DNA from: JAICSD01 sp035637115
GTDB taxonomy: Bacteria; Acidobacteriota; Vicinamibacteria; Vicinamibacterales; 2-12-FULL-66-21
Assembly: GCA_035637115.1 (NCBI GenBank)
Contig: DASPXV010000114.1
Span: forward strand, 1 to 64,000
Direction of reading: 5' to 3'
Length of the DNA: 64,000 bases
Shown here one piece after another: positions 15,216-24,758 of this stretch. The notes under the pieces are model-generated. The model was not told the origin of the DNA. It was given only the letters and a program-made list of their open reading frames with translations, and ran no database searches. Every line of letters starts with the position of its first letter. The first letter of the stretch is position 1. Both the position numbers and the translations under genes were made by a program.

Positions 15216-17866
15216 CGCATCATCCACCCGCGCTCGCGGTGAGGCTGCTGCGATGGCGGCTGCCGCCGGAGTGGCAGGACTTCATCCTGGGGGATCTCGA
15301 AGAAGAGTTCCGCCTGCGGGCCGATACTTCGCCCGCCGCCGCGCGCCGCTGGTTCTGGCGTCAGGCGATCCGCTGCGCCGCCGCGCCCCCGAAACCGAAT
15401 AACGCGACTCGTCCTTTTCATCTCGTCGATCGCCCTGGAGACCCGTTCATGCGCGCGATTCTTTCCGATATCCGCCACGCGCTTCGCGTGTTCATCCGTA
15501 CGCCCTCATATGCGCTCGCCGTCGCAGCCGTGCTCGCGCTCGGCATCGGCGCGAACACGGCAATCTTCAGCATCGTGAACGCGGTGCTGCTGCGGCCGCT
15601 GCCCTTCGAGCAGCCGGATCGTCTCGTTCGCGTGTTCCACGTGCCGCCGCAAACGACGTTTCCCGGCATGGAGACCTTCCCGCTGTCGCCGGCGAACTTT
15701 CTCGACTATCAGCGCGAGAGCTCGTCGTTCGAAGCCATGGCGGCATACAACTTCCGGCAGCTGACGCTGACGGGGACCGGCAACGCGGAAGCGCTGCGCG
15801 TGGCGGTCGTCGGACCTGACTTCTTCAGGATCGTCCGAACGCAGCCCACGCTCGGCCGCACGTTCGTGGCCGAGGAGTACGATCCCGCGCGCGCCAAAGT
15901 CGTGGTGATCAGCGAGGGTTTCTGGCGCAGTCACCTCGGCGCCGCGCCCGACACCGTCGGCCGCACGCTCACGTTCGACGGACAGACCTACACCGTCGTC
16001 GGAGTGATGCCGAAGCGCTTCTCCATGAACGCGTGGGGCGCGACGATGGTGCCGATGTGGGCGCCGCTGGCCTGGACGGACAAGGACCGCACCGTCCGCG
16101 AGAACCACAACTACCAGGGAATCGCGCGGCTCAAGCCCGGAGTGGATCTCGCGCAGGCGAAGTCCGAGCTGCAAGTGATCTCGAAGCGGCTCGAACAGGC
16201 GTATCCCGCCGAGAACGCCGGATGGGGAGGGACCGCCATCCCGCTGCAGGAATTAATCGTCGGCGACATTCGGCGATCACTGCTGATGCTGCTCGCCGCA
16301 GTGGCGCTCGTGCTGCTCATCGCCTGCGCGAACGTCGGCAACCTGATCCTCGCGCGATCGATGAACCGCCGGAAAGAGATCGCGATTCGCGCGGTGCTCG
16401 GCGCCGGCAGGCGCCGCGTCTTCCAGCACCTGCTCGTCGAGTCGCTGGTGTTGTCGATCGCGGGCGGCGCCGCCGGACTGCTGCTGGCGCAGATCGTGAT
16501 CAGCGGGGGCGCGTCACTCGTGGCGAACCAGGTGCCGCGCGCCGAAGAGGCCTCCGTCGACGTCCGCGTGCTGCTCTTCGTGCTCGCGGCGTCCATCCTG
16601 ACGGGCATCCTCGCGGGCCTCGTCCCCGCGCTGCGCGCCGGCCGCACCGATCTGAATGACACGCTCAAAGAAGGGGGACGCAGCGATGCGTCCGGCGCCG
16701 GCTCGCTCACGCGGCGCGCGCTGATCGTCGCCGAAGTCGCCCTCTCGCTCATGCTGCTGATGGGCGCCGGCGTGATGATCAGAAGCCTGCAGGCGCTGCG
16801 GCACGTGGACGCGGGTTTCAATCCGCGCAGCGTTCTGAAGATGGATCTCAACCTCCCGGACGCGCGGTACAAGGAGCCCGCGCAGCGGCGCGCCTTCTAC
16901 GATGCGCTGATGGACCGGCTCGGGGCGCTGCCGCGGGTGCAGAGCGCCGGCTGGGTGGACACACTGCCGGTGACGGGCGGCGGATCCGTGCAGCCGCTCG
17001 TGATCGAAGGACGGGCGGAGCTGAACCCGCGCGAGCAGCCGACGGTGTCGGTCCGTGTCGCCAGCGCCGGCTACATGAAGACGATGGAGATCCCGATGCT
17101 GCGGGGACGCGACTTCCGCAGCGGCGACGAGCACGCGCTGCTCGTCAGCGCATCCGCGGCAAAACTCTTGTGGGGTGACACGGATCCGGTCGGGCGCCGC
17201 GCCACGCTGCCGCTCATTTCCCGCACGCGCACGATCGAGGTCGTCGGGGTTGTCGGCGATGTAAAGGAGCAACTCGCGGAGAAGGCGCCGCCAACCGTCT
17301 ACTACTACATGCGCGACCTGCCATTCGGGGACGCGTCCGTCGCGCTGCGCACGTCCGCCGATCCCGAGAGCGTCGCGCGGGCGGCGGTGGCCGCGGTCCA
17401 CGCGATGGATGCGCAGCTTCCGGTGCAGGCCGTGCACTCGATGGACGAGGTGATTGAAGAGACGCTCGTCAACGAGCGCTTCCGCGCCCTGTTACTCGAA
17501 GCCTTTGCGGCGGCGGCACTGATGCTCGCATCCGTCGGCATCTACAGCGTGCTGTCCTATCTCGTACGCGGCCGCCGGCGCGAGATCGGCATTCGCACGG
17601 CGCTCGGCGCGCGGACGTCCGACGTCCTGCGACTGGTGCTGCTGGAAGGATTAAAGCCCGCGTTGCTGGGGATCGCGATCGGTACCGCCGGCGCGCTGCT
17701 GGCCGCGGGCATGCTCGACAAGCTCGTATTCGGCGTCAAGGCATCGGACCCGCTGACGCTCGCCGTGGTAGCGGGCGCGTTGCTGCTGGTGTCAATCGCC
17801 GCAAGCCTGCTGCCGGCGTGGCGCGCCACGAAGCTCGATCCGCTGACAATCCTGCGCGACAGCTAA
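15212..17866 (+). CDS. FtsX/MacB-type ABC permease with prefix domain (ADOP family)
   Basis: About 884 aa from GTG 15212, overlapping the PadR stop. Residues 1-60 form a prefix segment (RLLRWRLPPEWQDFILGDLE) typical of permease-prefix proteins. Residue 78 onward starts MRAILSDIRHALRVFIRTPS and a first helix. Two MacB_PCD/FtsX halves follow: a large periplasmic loop, three helices (about 385-490), a second periplasmic loop, then three C-terminal helices ending ATKLDPLTILRDS. This duplicated layout without its own ATPase is the Acidobacterial Duplicated Orphan Permease family (TIGR03434). It may export a compound or act in envelope stress; the substrate is unknown. Confidence 0.92.
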   Translation: MTHHPPALAVRLLRWRLPPEWQDFILGDLEEEFRLRADTSPAAARRWFWRQAIRCAAAPPKPNNATRPFHLVDRPGDPFMRAILSDIRHALRVFIRTPSYALAVAAVLALGIGANTAIFSIVNAVLLRPLPFEQPDRLVRVFHVPPQTTFPGMETFPLSPANFLDYQRESSSFEAMAAYNFRQLTLTGTGNAEALRVAVVGPDFFRIVRTQPTLGRTFVAEEYDPARAKVVVISEGFWRSHLGAAPDTVGRTLTFDGQTYTVVGVMPKRFSMNAWGATMVPMWAPLAWTDKDRTVRENHNYQGIARLKPGVDLAQAKSELQVISKRLEQAYPAENAGWGGTAIPLQELIVGDIRRSLLMLLAAVALVLLIACANVGNLILARSMNRRKEIAIRAVLGAGRRRVFQHLLVESLVLSIAGGAAGLLLAQIVISGGASLVANQVPRAEEASVDVRVLLFVLAASILTGILAGLVPALRAGRTDLNDTLKEGGRSDASGAGSLTRRALIVAEVALSLMLLMGAGVMIRSLQALRHVDAGFNPRSVLKMDLNLPDARYKEPAQRRAFYDALMDRLGALPRVQSAGWVDTLPVTGGGSVQPLVIEGRAELNPREQPTVSVRVASAGYMKTMEIPMLRGRDFRSGDEHALLVSASAAKLLWGDTDPVGRRATLPLISRTRTIEVVGVVGDVKEQLAEKAPPTVYYYMRDLPFGDASVALRTSADPESVARAAVAAVHAMDAQLPVQAVHSMDEVIEETLVNERFRALLLEAFAAAALMLASVGIYSVLSYLVRGRRREIGIRTALGARTSDVLRLVLLEGLKPALLGIAIGTAGALLAAGMLDKLVFGVKASDPLTLAVVAGALLLVSIAASLLPAWRATKLDPLTILRDS

Positions 17867-17872
17867 CGGGGT

Positions 17873-18391
17873 TTACGCGCCGAGCGTGCGTTTCGCCTGC
17901 GCGTTGTGGCGAATGGTGTGGGCCGTCGCCCAGTCGCCGATGTCCGCCAGCGCAACGGTACCGATCACCGGGTGTGTGATCACATAGCGCCGGCCGCGCT
18001 CTTCGGTGAGCCCCGCGAGCGCGGCGTCCATTTTTGACGCAGCGTCCGAGAGCGCCTTCAACACGTCATCGCGGCTGGCGGCGGCGGGCGGCTGCACGCG
18101 CTTTCCTGCTTCGAGCTTCCCGGGAATCGCGGCGAGGATCTCGGACCACGGCTTCGCGGAGACGCCGTCCGGCAATTCCTTCGCGCCGGGAATCTCTCCT
18201 GAAACGAGCCCGGCGAACGAGGCGTCCACGGCGGCCACGTGCCAGCCAATTTGCGCCGCCGACCAGCCTTCCCCTTCAGGAACGCGCGCCGCCGCCTCCG
18301 CCGACGCCTCCGTCAGCCGCTTGACGAACCGCGCGTGCGCCTCCTGGTAGGCCCGACGCACGCGCATGATCTTTTCACTGTGAGTTTCCAT
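17873..18391 (-). CDS. DinB-family protein
   Basis: 172-aa four-helix DinB/YfiT-like protein. The putative metal-binding histidines are visible: WHVAAVD near residue 50 and HTIRHNAQAK at the C-terminus. Such proteins bind a divalent metal, and some are thiol transferases or damage-inducible. The exact reaction here is unknown. It is convergent with the permease gene (6 bp apart) and 2 bp downstream of the oxidoreductase gene, so it is probably co-transcribed with the latter. Confidence 0.85.
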   Translation of the reverse strand: METHSEKIMRVRRAYQEAHARFVKRLTEASAEAAARVPEGEGWSAAQIGWHVAAVDASFAGLVSGEIPGAKELPDGVSAKPWSEILAAIPGKLEAGKRVQPPAAASRDDVLKALSDAASKMDAALAGLTEERGRRYVITHPVIGTVALADIGDWATAHTIRHNAQAKRTLGA

Positions 18392-18393
18392 CC

Positions 18394-19407
18394 TCAGCCG
18401 CCGAAATACGAGGGAATGGGCATGTCGCGCATCGTGTGAAGACCCGGCGCAACTTCGAGGATCTTCGGGATCGAATTCACTGTGATCGATGCTGTCGCCA
18501 CATCACCGTGCACGCCGCCGGCGATCTTGCTCTTGATGTGCGGCGAGCCGACGATCTCCACCTGGTCGTACGATTCCGGCGCGCCCAGATACGCTTCCAT
18601 GTGGAGCGTGATGATCGGCTGGCCATTGCGGTAGCCGATTCCATCCTGCACCAGGCCGCAGACGTAGCCTTCATCCACGGCGAGAAACTCGCTGGCGACG
18701 GTCGTCGTGGCGATCTTCGGCTGGATCTCGTCGGTAATCTTGTCCAGTTTCCAGCCCATCGCATCCGCGATCATCGACACCGACTCCGCGAGACCCACAT
18801 GACGCACGCTCGCGTCATCCACCTTCTTCTGGAACTGCTCGCGTGTCAGGCCCGCGCCGATCTTCTGCTGGAAGGGCAGCCGGCGGACGCGGGCATCCTG
18901 GATGCGGTCGATCCGAATGCCGTCGACGCGCTCGCACACGCCGGTGAGCGTGATCGGCAGCGCGTCCATCGTGAAGCCGGGATTCACGCCGGTGCCCAGC
19001 ACCGCCACTTTTCCTTTCTTCGCCGCGGCGTGGATCGCGCGCGCGTATTTCATGTTGCCGCCCGTCGGATAGGCGAGCTCTTCAGTTGTCGACACGATGG
19101 GCACCTTCAATTTCAGGATCTCTTCCATCTGCGGCAGCACTTTTTTCAGCGACGACACCGTGCACAGCACGACGACGTCGGGGCGCGTGGACTTGATGGT
19201 CTTCTTCGCGTCGGCGGACACCTTCACACGAAGCAGACGGCCGACGCCGGCGACCTCTCCGAGATCGCGTCCGGCCTTGGCGGGATCGATATCAACCGCG
19301 CCGACAATCTTGAAGCCGCGGCGCTCGGCCACCTGCTTCACCACCGCCGCGCCGATGGGACCCAACCCGTAATGCAGAACGCGAATTGGTCCTTTCCGTG
19401 TTGCCAT
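18394..19407 (-). CDS. DapB-like NAD(P)H-dependent dehydrogenase (2,4-diaminopentanoate dehydrogenase family)
   Basis: 337 aa. The N-terminal Rossmann fold begins IRVLHYGLGPIGAAVVKQV with the GxGPIG nucleotide motif and AVDIDPAKAG after beta-2. It matches the dihydrodipicolinate-reductase-like group that contains 2,4-diaminopentanoate dehydrogenase more than true DapB. Catalytic-region segments include GTGVNPGFTMDALPITLT and ITVNSIPKILEVAPGL. It could act on an amino-acid-derived ketone or imine. No companion ornithine-degradation genes are seen, so the substrate is open. Confidence 0.8.
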   Translation of the reverse strand: MATRKGPIRVLHYGLGPIGAAVVKQVAERRGFKIVGAVDIDPAKAGRDLGEVAGVGRLLRVKVSADAKKTIKSTRPDVVVLCTVSSLKKVLPQMEEILKLKVPIVSTTEELAYPTGGNMKYARAIHAAAKKGKVAVLGTGVNPGFTMDALPITLTGVCERVDGIRIDRIQDARVRRLPFQQKIGAGLTREQFQKKVDDASVRHVGLAESVSMIADAMGWKLDKITDEIQPKIATTTVASEFLAVDEGYVCGLVQDGIGYRNGQPIITLHMEAYLGAPESYDQVEIVGSPHIKSKIAGGVHGDVATASITVNSIPKILEVAPGLHTMRDMPIPSYFGG

Positions 19408-19472
19408 CTATGACTCCTGAATGAATGAATCCAAGCGGCCGATTATACCTTCCTGATGTAGGATTCCGCACT

Positions 19473-20219
19473 GTGGGGGACCGATCCAGGACGGGCGCGG
19501 CGCACGCATTCACGGACGGAATCGCGCGCGTTGCGGCGGCGCCGACGGTGCTCGCCGGCACGATTGCGATCGTGTCGTTCTACGGCGGATCCGCCGACGT
19601 CAGGCACGCGATCGGCGCGGTGCTAATCTGGGCCTTTCTTTCCGGCGGCGTGCTCGATCGTTACGCGCGCCGCCGCGCGACGCGCGCGCGCGGATTCTTC
19701 GGCGCCTGCGGCGCGCATCTCGGCGCGATGCTGCGTCTCGCCCTCGTCAACGCGCTGCTCCTGGGCGCCTTTCACCTCGCCATCGGCGGCGATTTCCCCA
19801 ACGGCTACGTGCACGAAGCGGCGTTCGTCATCGCGCTGTTCCTGACGCTCGTACTGTCATTCGCGCAGGTGCGCATCGCCGTCGAGGATCGACGCAGCGC
19901 ATTGGGCGCGCTGCTCGGCGGCGCTCGATTCGTGTTCCGGAATCCTGCATCCATCGTCCTTTTCTCCGTCTTCGTGCTCGCGGCGATGGGCGTCCTGCTG
20001 GCTTCCGAACGCCTCGTGCCGGCATCGAACTACTGGGTGATCGCCGAAGGGGCCATCGTCCTCGAGTGCTTTCTCGCGCTCGCCTGGCTCGCGACCGCCG
20101 TCTCGCTCTTCCAGGCGAGGCTCGCGCATGACGGATACACCGCGGCGCCTCCGATGACGTGGCCCGAATCGCCTGCCGCCGAAGCCATCGCCAACGCCTC
20201 CCCCGCTGTCACGCCATGA
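19473..20219 (+). CDS. Multi-helix membrane protein of unknown function
   Basis: About 248 aa from GTG 19473 (an in-frame ATG at 19425 would add 16 residues and lies too close to the divergent gene). I do not recognise the family. It has five or six hydrophobic segments: TVLAGTIAIVSFYG, HAIGAVLIWAFLSGG, LGAMLRLALVNALLLG, FVIALFLTLVLSFAQ, SIVLFSVFVLAAMGVLL and IAEGAIVLECFLALAWLA. The pattern resembles YihY/DUF-type channel-like or glycerophosphoryl-diesterase membrane domains. It overlaps the next gene (ATGA), so it is co-translated with the REC-HD-GYP regulator. Confidence 0.75.
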   Translation: MGDRSRTGAAHAFTDGIARVAAAPTVLAGTIAIVSFYGGSADVRHAIGAVLIWAFLSGGVLDRYARRRATRARGFFGACGAHLGAMLRLALVNALLLGAFHLAIGGDFPNGYVHEAAFVIALFLTLVLSFAQVRIAVEDRRSALGALLGGARFVFRNPASIVLFSVFVLAAMGVLLASERLVPASNYWVIAEGAIVLECFLALAWLATAVSLFQARLAHDGYTAAPPMTWPESPAAEAIANASPAVTP

Positions 20220-21265
20220 TGTCCCGCTCGTTCCGGAACGCCCGCATCCTCATCGTGGATGACGAGGATGCGAACGTCGAGATTCTTCGACGGATACTCA
20301 CGCGCGCCGGGTTCGTCCGCATCGAGAGCACGACCGACTCGCGCCAGGCCGCCCCGCTCTACGTCCAGCACCGGCCGGACCTGATCCTGCTCGACCTGCA
20401 CATGGCGCACATGGACGGGCTCGCGGTCATGAACCAGTTGAACGAGATCGCCGAGGCGTCGTACTTGCCGATCCTCATCCTGTCCGCCGATCTGACCCAG
20501 GAGGCGCGCCGCGAAGCGCTCTCGCGCGGCGCAAAGGATTTCGTCAACAAGCCCTTCCAGCAGGACGAATTGCTGCTGCGCATCAAGACGCTGCTCGAGA
20601 CGCGGTTTCTCTACATCCAGATCCAGAGCCAGAACCAGCTGCTCGAAGCGAAGGTCCGCGAGCGTACTCGCGAGCTCGTCGAGGCGCAGATCGAGATCAT
20701 CGAGCGGCTCGCAATCGCCGCCGAATTCCGCGATGACAACACCGGCCAGCACACGCAGCGCGTCGGCCAGATGTCGGCGCTTCTCGCGCGGCAGCTCGGA
20801 CTGCCGGACTCGCAGGTGTCGCTCATCGCGCGCGCCGCGCCGCTGCACGATGTCGGAAAGATCGGCGTGCCCGACACCATCCTCCTCAAGATGGGCAAGC
20901 TCTCCCCGGCGGAATTCGAGGTCGTGAAACAGCACACGACGATCGGCGCACGCATCTTGTCCGGCGGGAAGTTTCCGCTGCTTCGCCTCGCTGAAGAGAT
21001 TGCCTTTTCGCATCATGAGCGATGGGACGGCGACGGGTACGCGGGATTACGCCGGACCGATATTCCGCTCGCGGGACGCGTCGTCGCCGTCGCGGATGTA
21101 TTCGATGCGCTCACGCAACAACGGCCGTATAAACCTGCATGGCCAGTAGCAGAGGCGATCGACGAAATCGATCGGCAACGCGAACGCCAGTTCGATCCCG
21201 GCGTGGTGGAGGCTTTTCTCCGCGTGATCACGGCATCGCCCGCGCTGACGAAAAAGTCCTGCTGA
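20216..21265 (+). CDS. Response regulator with HD-GYP output domain
   Basis: 349 aa (ATG 20216, or the adjacent ATG 20219). The receiver domain begins ILIVDDEDANVEILRRIL, has phospho-acceptor Asp in LILLDLHMAHMDG, and conserved Lys in FVNKPF. A coiled-coil linker (about 125-165) leads to the HD-GYP domain: GQHTQRVGQMS, LHDVGKIGVPD, HHERWDGDGYAGL. The GYP signature reads GYA, a variant also found in active members, so hydrolysis of c-di-GMP remains likely but not certain. It is the third HD-GYP protein within 17 kb. Confidence 0.93.
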   Translation: MMSRSFRNARILIVDDEDANVEILRRILTRAGFVRIESTTDSRQAAPLYVQHRPDLILLDLHMAHMDGLAVMNQLNEIAEASYLPILILSADLTQEARREALSRGAKDFVNKPFQQDELLLRIKTLLETRFLYIQIQSQNQLLEAKVRERTRELVEAQIEIIERLAIAAEFRDDNTGQHTQRVGQMSALLARQLGLPDSQVSLIARAAPLHDVGKIGVPDTILLKMGKLSPAEFEVVKQHTTIGARILSGGKFPLLRLAEEIAFSHHERWDGDGYAGLRRTDIPLAGRVVAVADVFDALTQQRPYKPAWPVAEAIDEIDRQRERQFDPGVVEAFLRVITASPALTKKSC

Positions 21266-21278
21266 TATAGTTCCGCAG

Positions 21279-22055
21279 ATGAGCAAGAGCACAGATTCGA
21301 TCGTGGAATGGCTGCGCCAGCGCGTTGCGCAGTCCGGGGCACGCGGATTCGTGTTCGGTTTGAGCGGCGGCATCGACTCGGCGGTCGTCGCGCGTTTATG
21401 TCAGTCGGCCGCTCCCAGCAACGTCGTCGGCGTGCTGATGCCCTGCCACACCGATCCGCGCGATGAAGCGGATGCGCGGCTCGTCGCGGATCACTTCCAG
21501 ATCCCGACCCTGCGCCTGGATCTTGCGCCAGCGTACGATCAGTTCACGAAGGTTCTCGGGGAGGTCGTGAGGACGCTTCCGCCGGAGCATTTTCCCGGTC
21601 CCGCGCACGCGACCGAGGACATCAAGGCGCAGCTGCCGCTCGTGAACGTCAAGCCTCGCCTGCGGATGACAACGCTCTATTACGTGGCGAACACGCTGAA
21701 CTACATGGTCGCGGGCACGGGGAACCGCAGCGAGCTTTCGATCGGCTACTTCACCAAGTATGGTGACGGCGGCGTGGACCTGCTGCCGATCGGCAACCTT
21801 TTGAAGAGCGAAGTCCGGGCGGCCGCTCGCGATCTGGGCGTCCCGGAGGCGATCATCGAAAAGGCGCCGAGCGCCGGGTTGTGGCTCGGTCAGACCGACG
21901 AAGCAGAAATGGGCTTCACTTATGCGGAGCTGGAGAACTACCTAATGAAGGGACCGCAGACGGTGTCGCCGGCGCTGGCGATGCGGATCGAGCGCCTGAT
22001 GCGCGGGAGCGAGCACAAGCGCGCACTCGCACCGACTCCTGGAGCGGAGCAATGA
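21279..22055 (+). CDS. nadE: NAD+ synthase (ammonia-dependent)
   Basis: 258-aa NAD synthetase that amidates nicotinic acid adenine dinucleotide in the last step of NAD synthesis. The ATP-pyrophosphatase P-loop FGLSGGIDSAVVARL is near residue 25. The deamido-NAD and ATP site residues lie in GTGNRSELSIGYFTKYGDGG and PSAGLWLGQTDEAEMGFTY. Length fits the glutaminase-free form. It ends in an ATGA overlap with the following M14 peptidase gene. Confidence 0.95.
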   Translation: MSKSTDSIVEWLRQRVAQSGARGFVFGLSGGIDSAVVARLCQSAAPSNVVGVLMPCHTDPRDEADARLVADHFQIPTLRLDLAPAYDQFTKVLGEVVRTLPPEHFPGPAHATEDIKAQLPLVNVKPRLRMTTLYYVANTLNYMVAGTGNRSELSIGYFTKYGDGGVDLLPIGNLLKSEVRAAARDLGVPEAIIEKAPSAGLWLGQTDEAEMGFTYAELENYLMKGPQTVSPALAMRIERLMRGSEHKRALAPTPGAEQ

Positions 22056-24724
22056 TCAAGAAGGTTCTTCCGCCTAGAGGCGGAAGCTACGCAGGACTCG
22101 TTGCCGCGCTCGCGATCGCCTTGCTGTTCGCGCACCCGACGGCGCAGCAGGCAGTCCCCACCCCCGAGCAGTTCTTCGGGTTCCGCATGGGCACGGACAA
22201 CAAGCTTGCGCGCTGGGACAAGATCGTCGAGTACCTCCGGCAGATCTCGCAGACGACGGATCGCGTCCGCTTTCGCGAGCTCGGAAAATCCACGAACGGC
22301 AATCCGTTCATTGCACTGGAGATCGCGAGCCCGGACACGCTGAAGAACCTCGATCGCTACAAGCAGATCGAGCGGAAGCTGTACTTCCAGGGGGGCGCGC
22401 CCACCGATACGGAGCGTGACGAGATCTTCCGGCAGGGCAAGGCGGTCGTCGCGATCACGACGACGATTCACGCGACGGAGATCGGCGCGTCACAGATGGT
22501 CGTCGAACTCGTCCATCGGCTGGCGACCGACAATTCGCCGGGCGTGAAGAAGATCCTCGACAACGTGATCTTCGTGCTCGTGCCGAGCCTGAATCCCGAC
22601 GGGCAGATCATGGTGACCGACTGGTTCAACAAGAACCTCGGCACGCCGTTCGAGACGAGCCAGATTCCCTACCTGTATCACCCGTACGTGGGCCACGACA
22701 ACAACCGTGACATGTACATGTTCACGCAGAAAGAAAGCCAGCACACGGCGAAGCTGCTGTGGCACGACTGGTTCCCCGCTGTGTGGCTCGACGAGCACCA
22801 GATGGGCAGCAGCGGCGCCCGTATCTTCGTCATGCCCGCAACCGATCCCATCAACGCCAACGTGCATCCGCTGATCTACCGCTGGAATGGAATCCTTGGG
22901 CAATCCCAGGCGGCGGCGCTGGAGGCCGCCGGCAAGGAAGGCATCATCTATAACTCCACGTACACGAACTTCTGGCAGGGGGCCATGGCGTGGAGCGGCT
23001 GGTGGCACAACCAGGTCGGACTGCTCACGGAAGTCGCGAGCGTGCGCGTTGCCGCGCCCATCGACCAGCAGCGCGCCATTCCCGGCCGTGCGGCGGCGCC
23101 GGCTGAAGGTGGTGGCGGCCGAGGCGGCCGCGGCGGCGGCGATACCGGTGGCGTGCTTCCACCGCCCACCGATATCAATTCGCGGACGGAGTACCCGCGT
23201 CCCTGGATGGGCGGCCACTGGACACTCCGCGACATCGTCGATTACGAACTGATCGCGACGATGGCGCTTCTCGACACCGTCGCCGATCGGCGCGAAGCGC
23301 TGCTCCAGCAGATCTACGAGGTCAACCGGCTCACGATCGAGAATGGAAAGAACGGGGATCCGGCCGCGATCCTGATTCCTGTCGAGACGCAGCACGATCC
23401 GCACGAAGCGGCGCATCTCGTCGACAAGCTGCAGATGGCGGGCGTGGACGTGTATCGCGCCGACGCAGCCTTCGACGCGGATGGTCAGAAGTACGCGGGG
23501 GGCACCTTCGTCATCCCGATGTCCCAGGTCTTCGCGCGTTACGCGAAGGACATTCTCGAAAAGCAGACGTACCCGGAGGTGCGCCGGTCGCCAACGTCAC
23601 CTCCAGAGCCACCCTACGATGTCACCGCCTGGTCGCTCGGCATGCTGCTCGGCGTCGATCACGTCGTCGCGCACAAGCCGCTGCCGGATAACGTGAAGCT
23701 CACGAAACTCGACACCGCGCCGAAACTGGACGGGCGCGTCAGCGGCAACGGACCACGCTACGTCTTCGACTACCGCGGTCCGGACGCGGCGAAGGCGATG
23801 AACCGGTTGCTGAAGGACGGCGCGCGGCTCGCGTTCGAATCCGCCGCGAATGGCTCGCGGGTATGGATCCTGAACGCTTCGAAGGCATCGCTTGACGCAG
23901 TCGGCTCGGAGCTCGGCATGCAGATCAAGACCGCGGACGGAACGGCGCCCTCGGGCGCGATCTCTGTAAAGGCGCCGCGCATCGGCATGTATTCCCCCTG
24001 GACCGGCGGGAACATGGACGAGGGGTGGACGCGCTGGGTCCTCGAACAGTACGACTTCAAACTCACGACCCTCCACAACGCGGACGTCCGCGCCGGCAAG
24101 CTGCGGAGCAAGTTCGACGTCGTCATCCTGCCCGACCAGGCGCCGCGCGGCATCGTCGAAGGCTCGTCGGGATCGAACGTGCGTCCGGAGTACCGCGGCG
24201 GGATCGGCGATGAAGGCGTCAGCGCGCTGAAGGAATTCGTCTCGCAGGGAGGCACGCTCGTCACGCTCGGCAGCGCGTCGGATCTCGCGATCGAGCGTCT
24301 CGGCGTTCCGCTGAAGAACCTGAAGGCGGGACTCACGCGGGATCAGCACTTCGCGCCCGGCACGATACTCAATATCGAGGTCGATACGGCGCATCCGCTC
24401 GGTCTGGGGATGCCGGCGGAGACCACGGGCTTCTACAACAACAGCCCGTTCTTCAGCGTCGGCGAGGGCTTCTCGTCGCAGAAGGTGAGCGTCATCGCGC
24501 GGTATCCGAACACGGGAGTGGTCGCATCGGGGTGGCTGAAAGGGGAGGATCTGATGGCGGGCCGCGCGGCGGTGGTCAGCATTGATACGAACCCGGGCCG
24601 CATCGTCGTGTTCGGCCTGCGCCCGCAGCACCGGGCGCAGACGCACGCGACGTTCCCGCTGCTCTTCAATGCGCTGTATTTGTCCACGGCGGACGGCACC
24701 GCCAAACCGACGAGCGCGCCCTAG
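22052..24724 (+). CDS. Secreted M14-family zinc carboxypeptidase-like protein
   Basis: 890 aa, exported (hydrophobic LVAALAIALLFAHP then TAQQA). The M14 zinc site is seen in TIHATEIGASQMVVEL (H-x-x-E) and the downstream His of WLDEHQMGSSG. The peptidase domain covers about residues 40-370. A Gly-rich hinge (EGGGGRGGRGGGDTGG, near 360) precedes a long C-terminal region with a possible amidotransferase-like fold. This architecture is common among acidobacterial exported M14 proteins. A palindromic element encodes residues 6-13 (LPPRGGSY) of the leader. A strong hairpin terminates the gene. Confidence 0.87.
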   Translation: MIKKVLPPRGGSYAGLVAALAIALLFAHPTAQQAVPTPEQFFGFRMGTDNKLARWDKIVEYLRQISQTTDRVRFRELGKSTNGNPFIALEIASPDTLKNLDRYKQIERKLYFQGGAPTDTERDEIFRQGKAVVAITTTIHATEIGASQMVVELVHRLATDNSPGVKKILDNVIFVLVPSLNPDGQIMVTDWFNKNLGTPFETSQIPYLYHPYVGHDNNRDMYMFTQKESQHTAKLLWHDWFPAVWLDEHQMGSSGARIFVMPATDPINANVHPLIYRWNGILGQSQAAALEAAGKEGIIYNSTYTNFWQGAMAWSGWWHNQVGLLTEVASVRVAAPIDQQRAIPGRAAAPAEGGGGRGGRGGGDTGGVLPPPTDINSRTEYPRPWMGGHWTLRDIVDYELIATMALLDTVADRREALLQQIYEVNRLTIENGKNGDPAAILIPVETQHDPHEAAHLVDKLQMAGVDVYRADAAFDADGQKYAGGTFVIPMSQVFARYAKDILEKQTYPEVRRSPTSPPEPPYDVTAWSLGMLLGVDHVVAHKPLPDNVKLTKLDTAPKLDGRVSGNGPRYVFDYRGPDAAKAMNRLLKDGARLAFESAANGSRVWILNASKASLDAVGSELGMQIKTADGTAPSGAISVKAPRIGMYSPWTGGNMDEGWTRWVLEQYDFKLTTLHNADVRAGKLRSKFDVVILPDQAPRGIVEGSSGSNVRPEYRGGIGDEGVSALKEFVSQGGTLVTLGSASDLAIERLGVPLKNLKAGLTRDQHFAPGTILNIEVDTAHPLGLGMPAETTGFYNNSPFFSVGEGFSSQKVSVIARYPNTGVVASGWLKGEDLMAGRAAVVSIDTNPGRIVVFGLRPQHRAQTHATFPLLFNALYLSTADGTAKPTSAP
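22067..22090. repeat. Intragenic palindromic element, copy A
   Basis: CTTCCGCC-TAGA-GGCGGAAG followed by CTAC. It has perfect 8-base arms and is in frame within the signal-peptide region of the M14 peptidase. It is the same core as the element at 42718 and related to the composite at 56555. Confidence 0.7.
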
Positions 24725-24725
24725 A

Positions 24726-24748
24726 AAAACGGGGACAGTCCCCGTTTT
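24726..24748. terminator. Bidirectional hairpin terminator (AAAACGGGGAC dyad)
   Basis: AAAACGGGGAC-A-GTCCCCGTTTT: perfect 11-base arms around one base, beginning one base after the M14 stop and 10 bases before the end of the convergent lyase gene. The T run on each strand makes it a terminator in both directions. The core GGGGACAGTCCCC also resembles dispersed REP-like palindromes, so it may be a mobile repeat used as a terminator. Confidence 0.75.
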
Positions 24749-24758
24749 GAGGGTTCGA

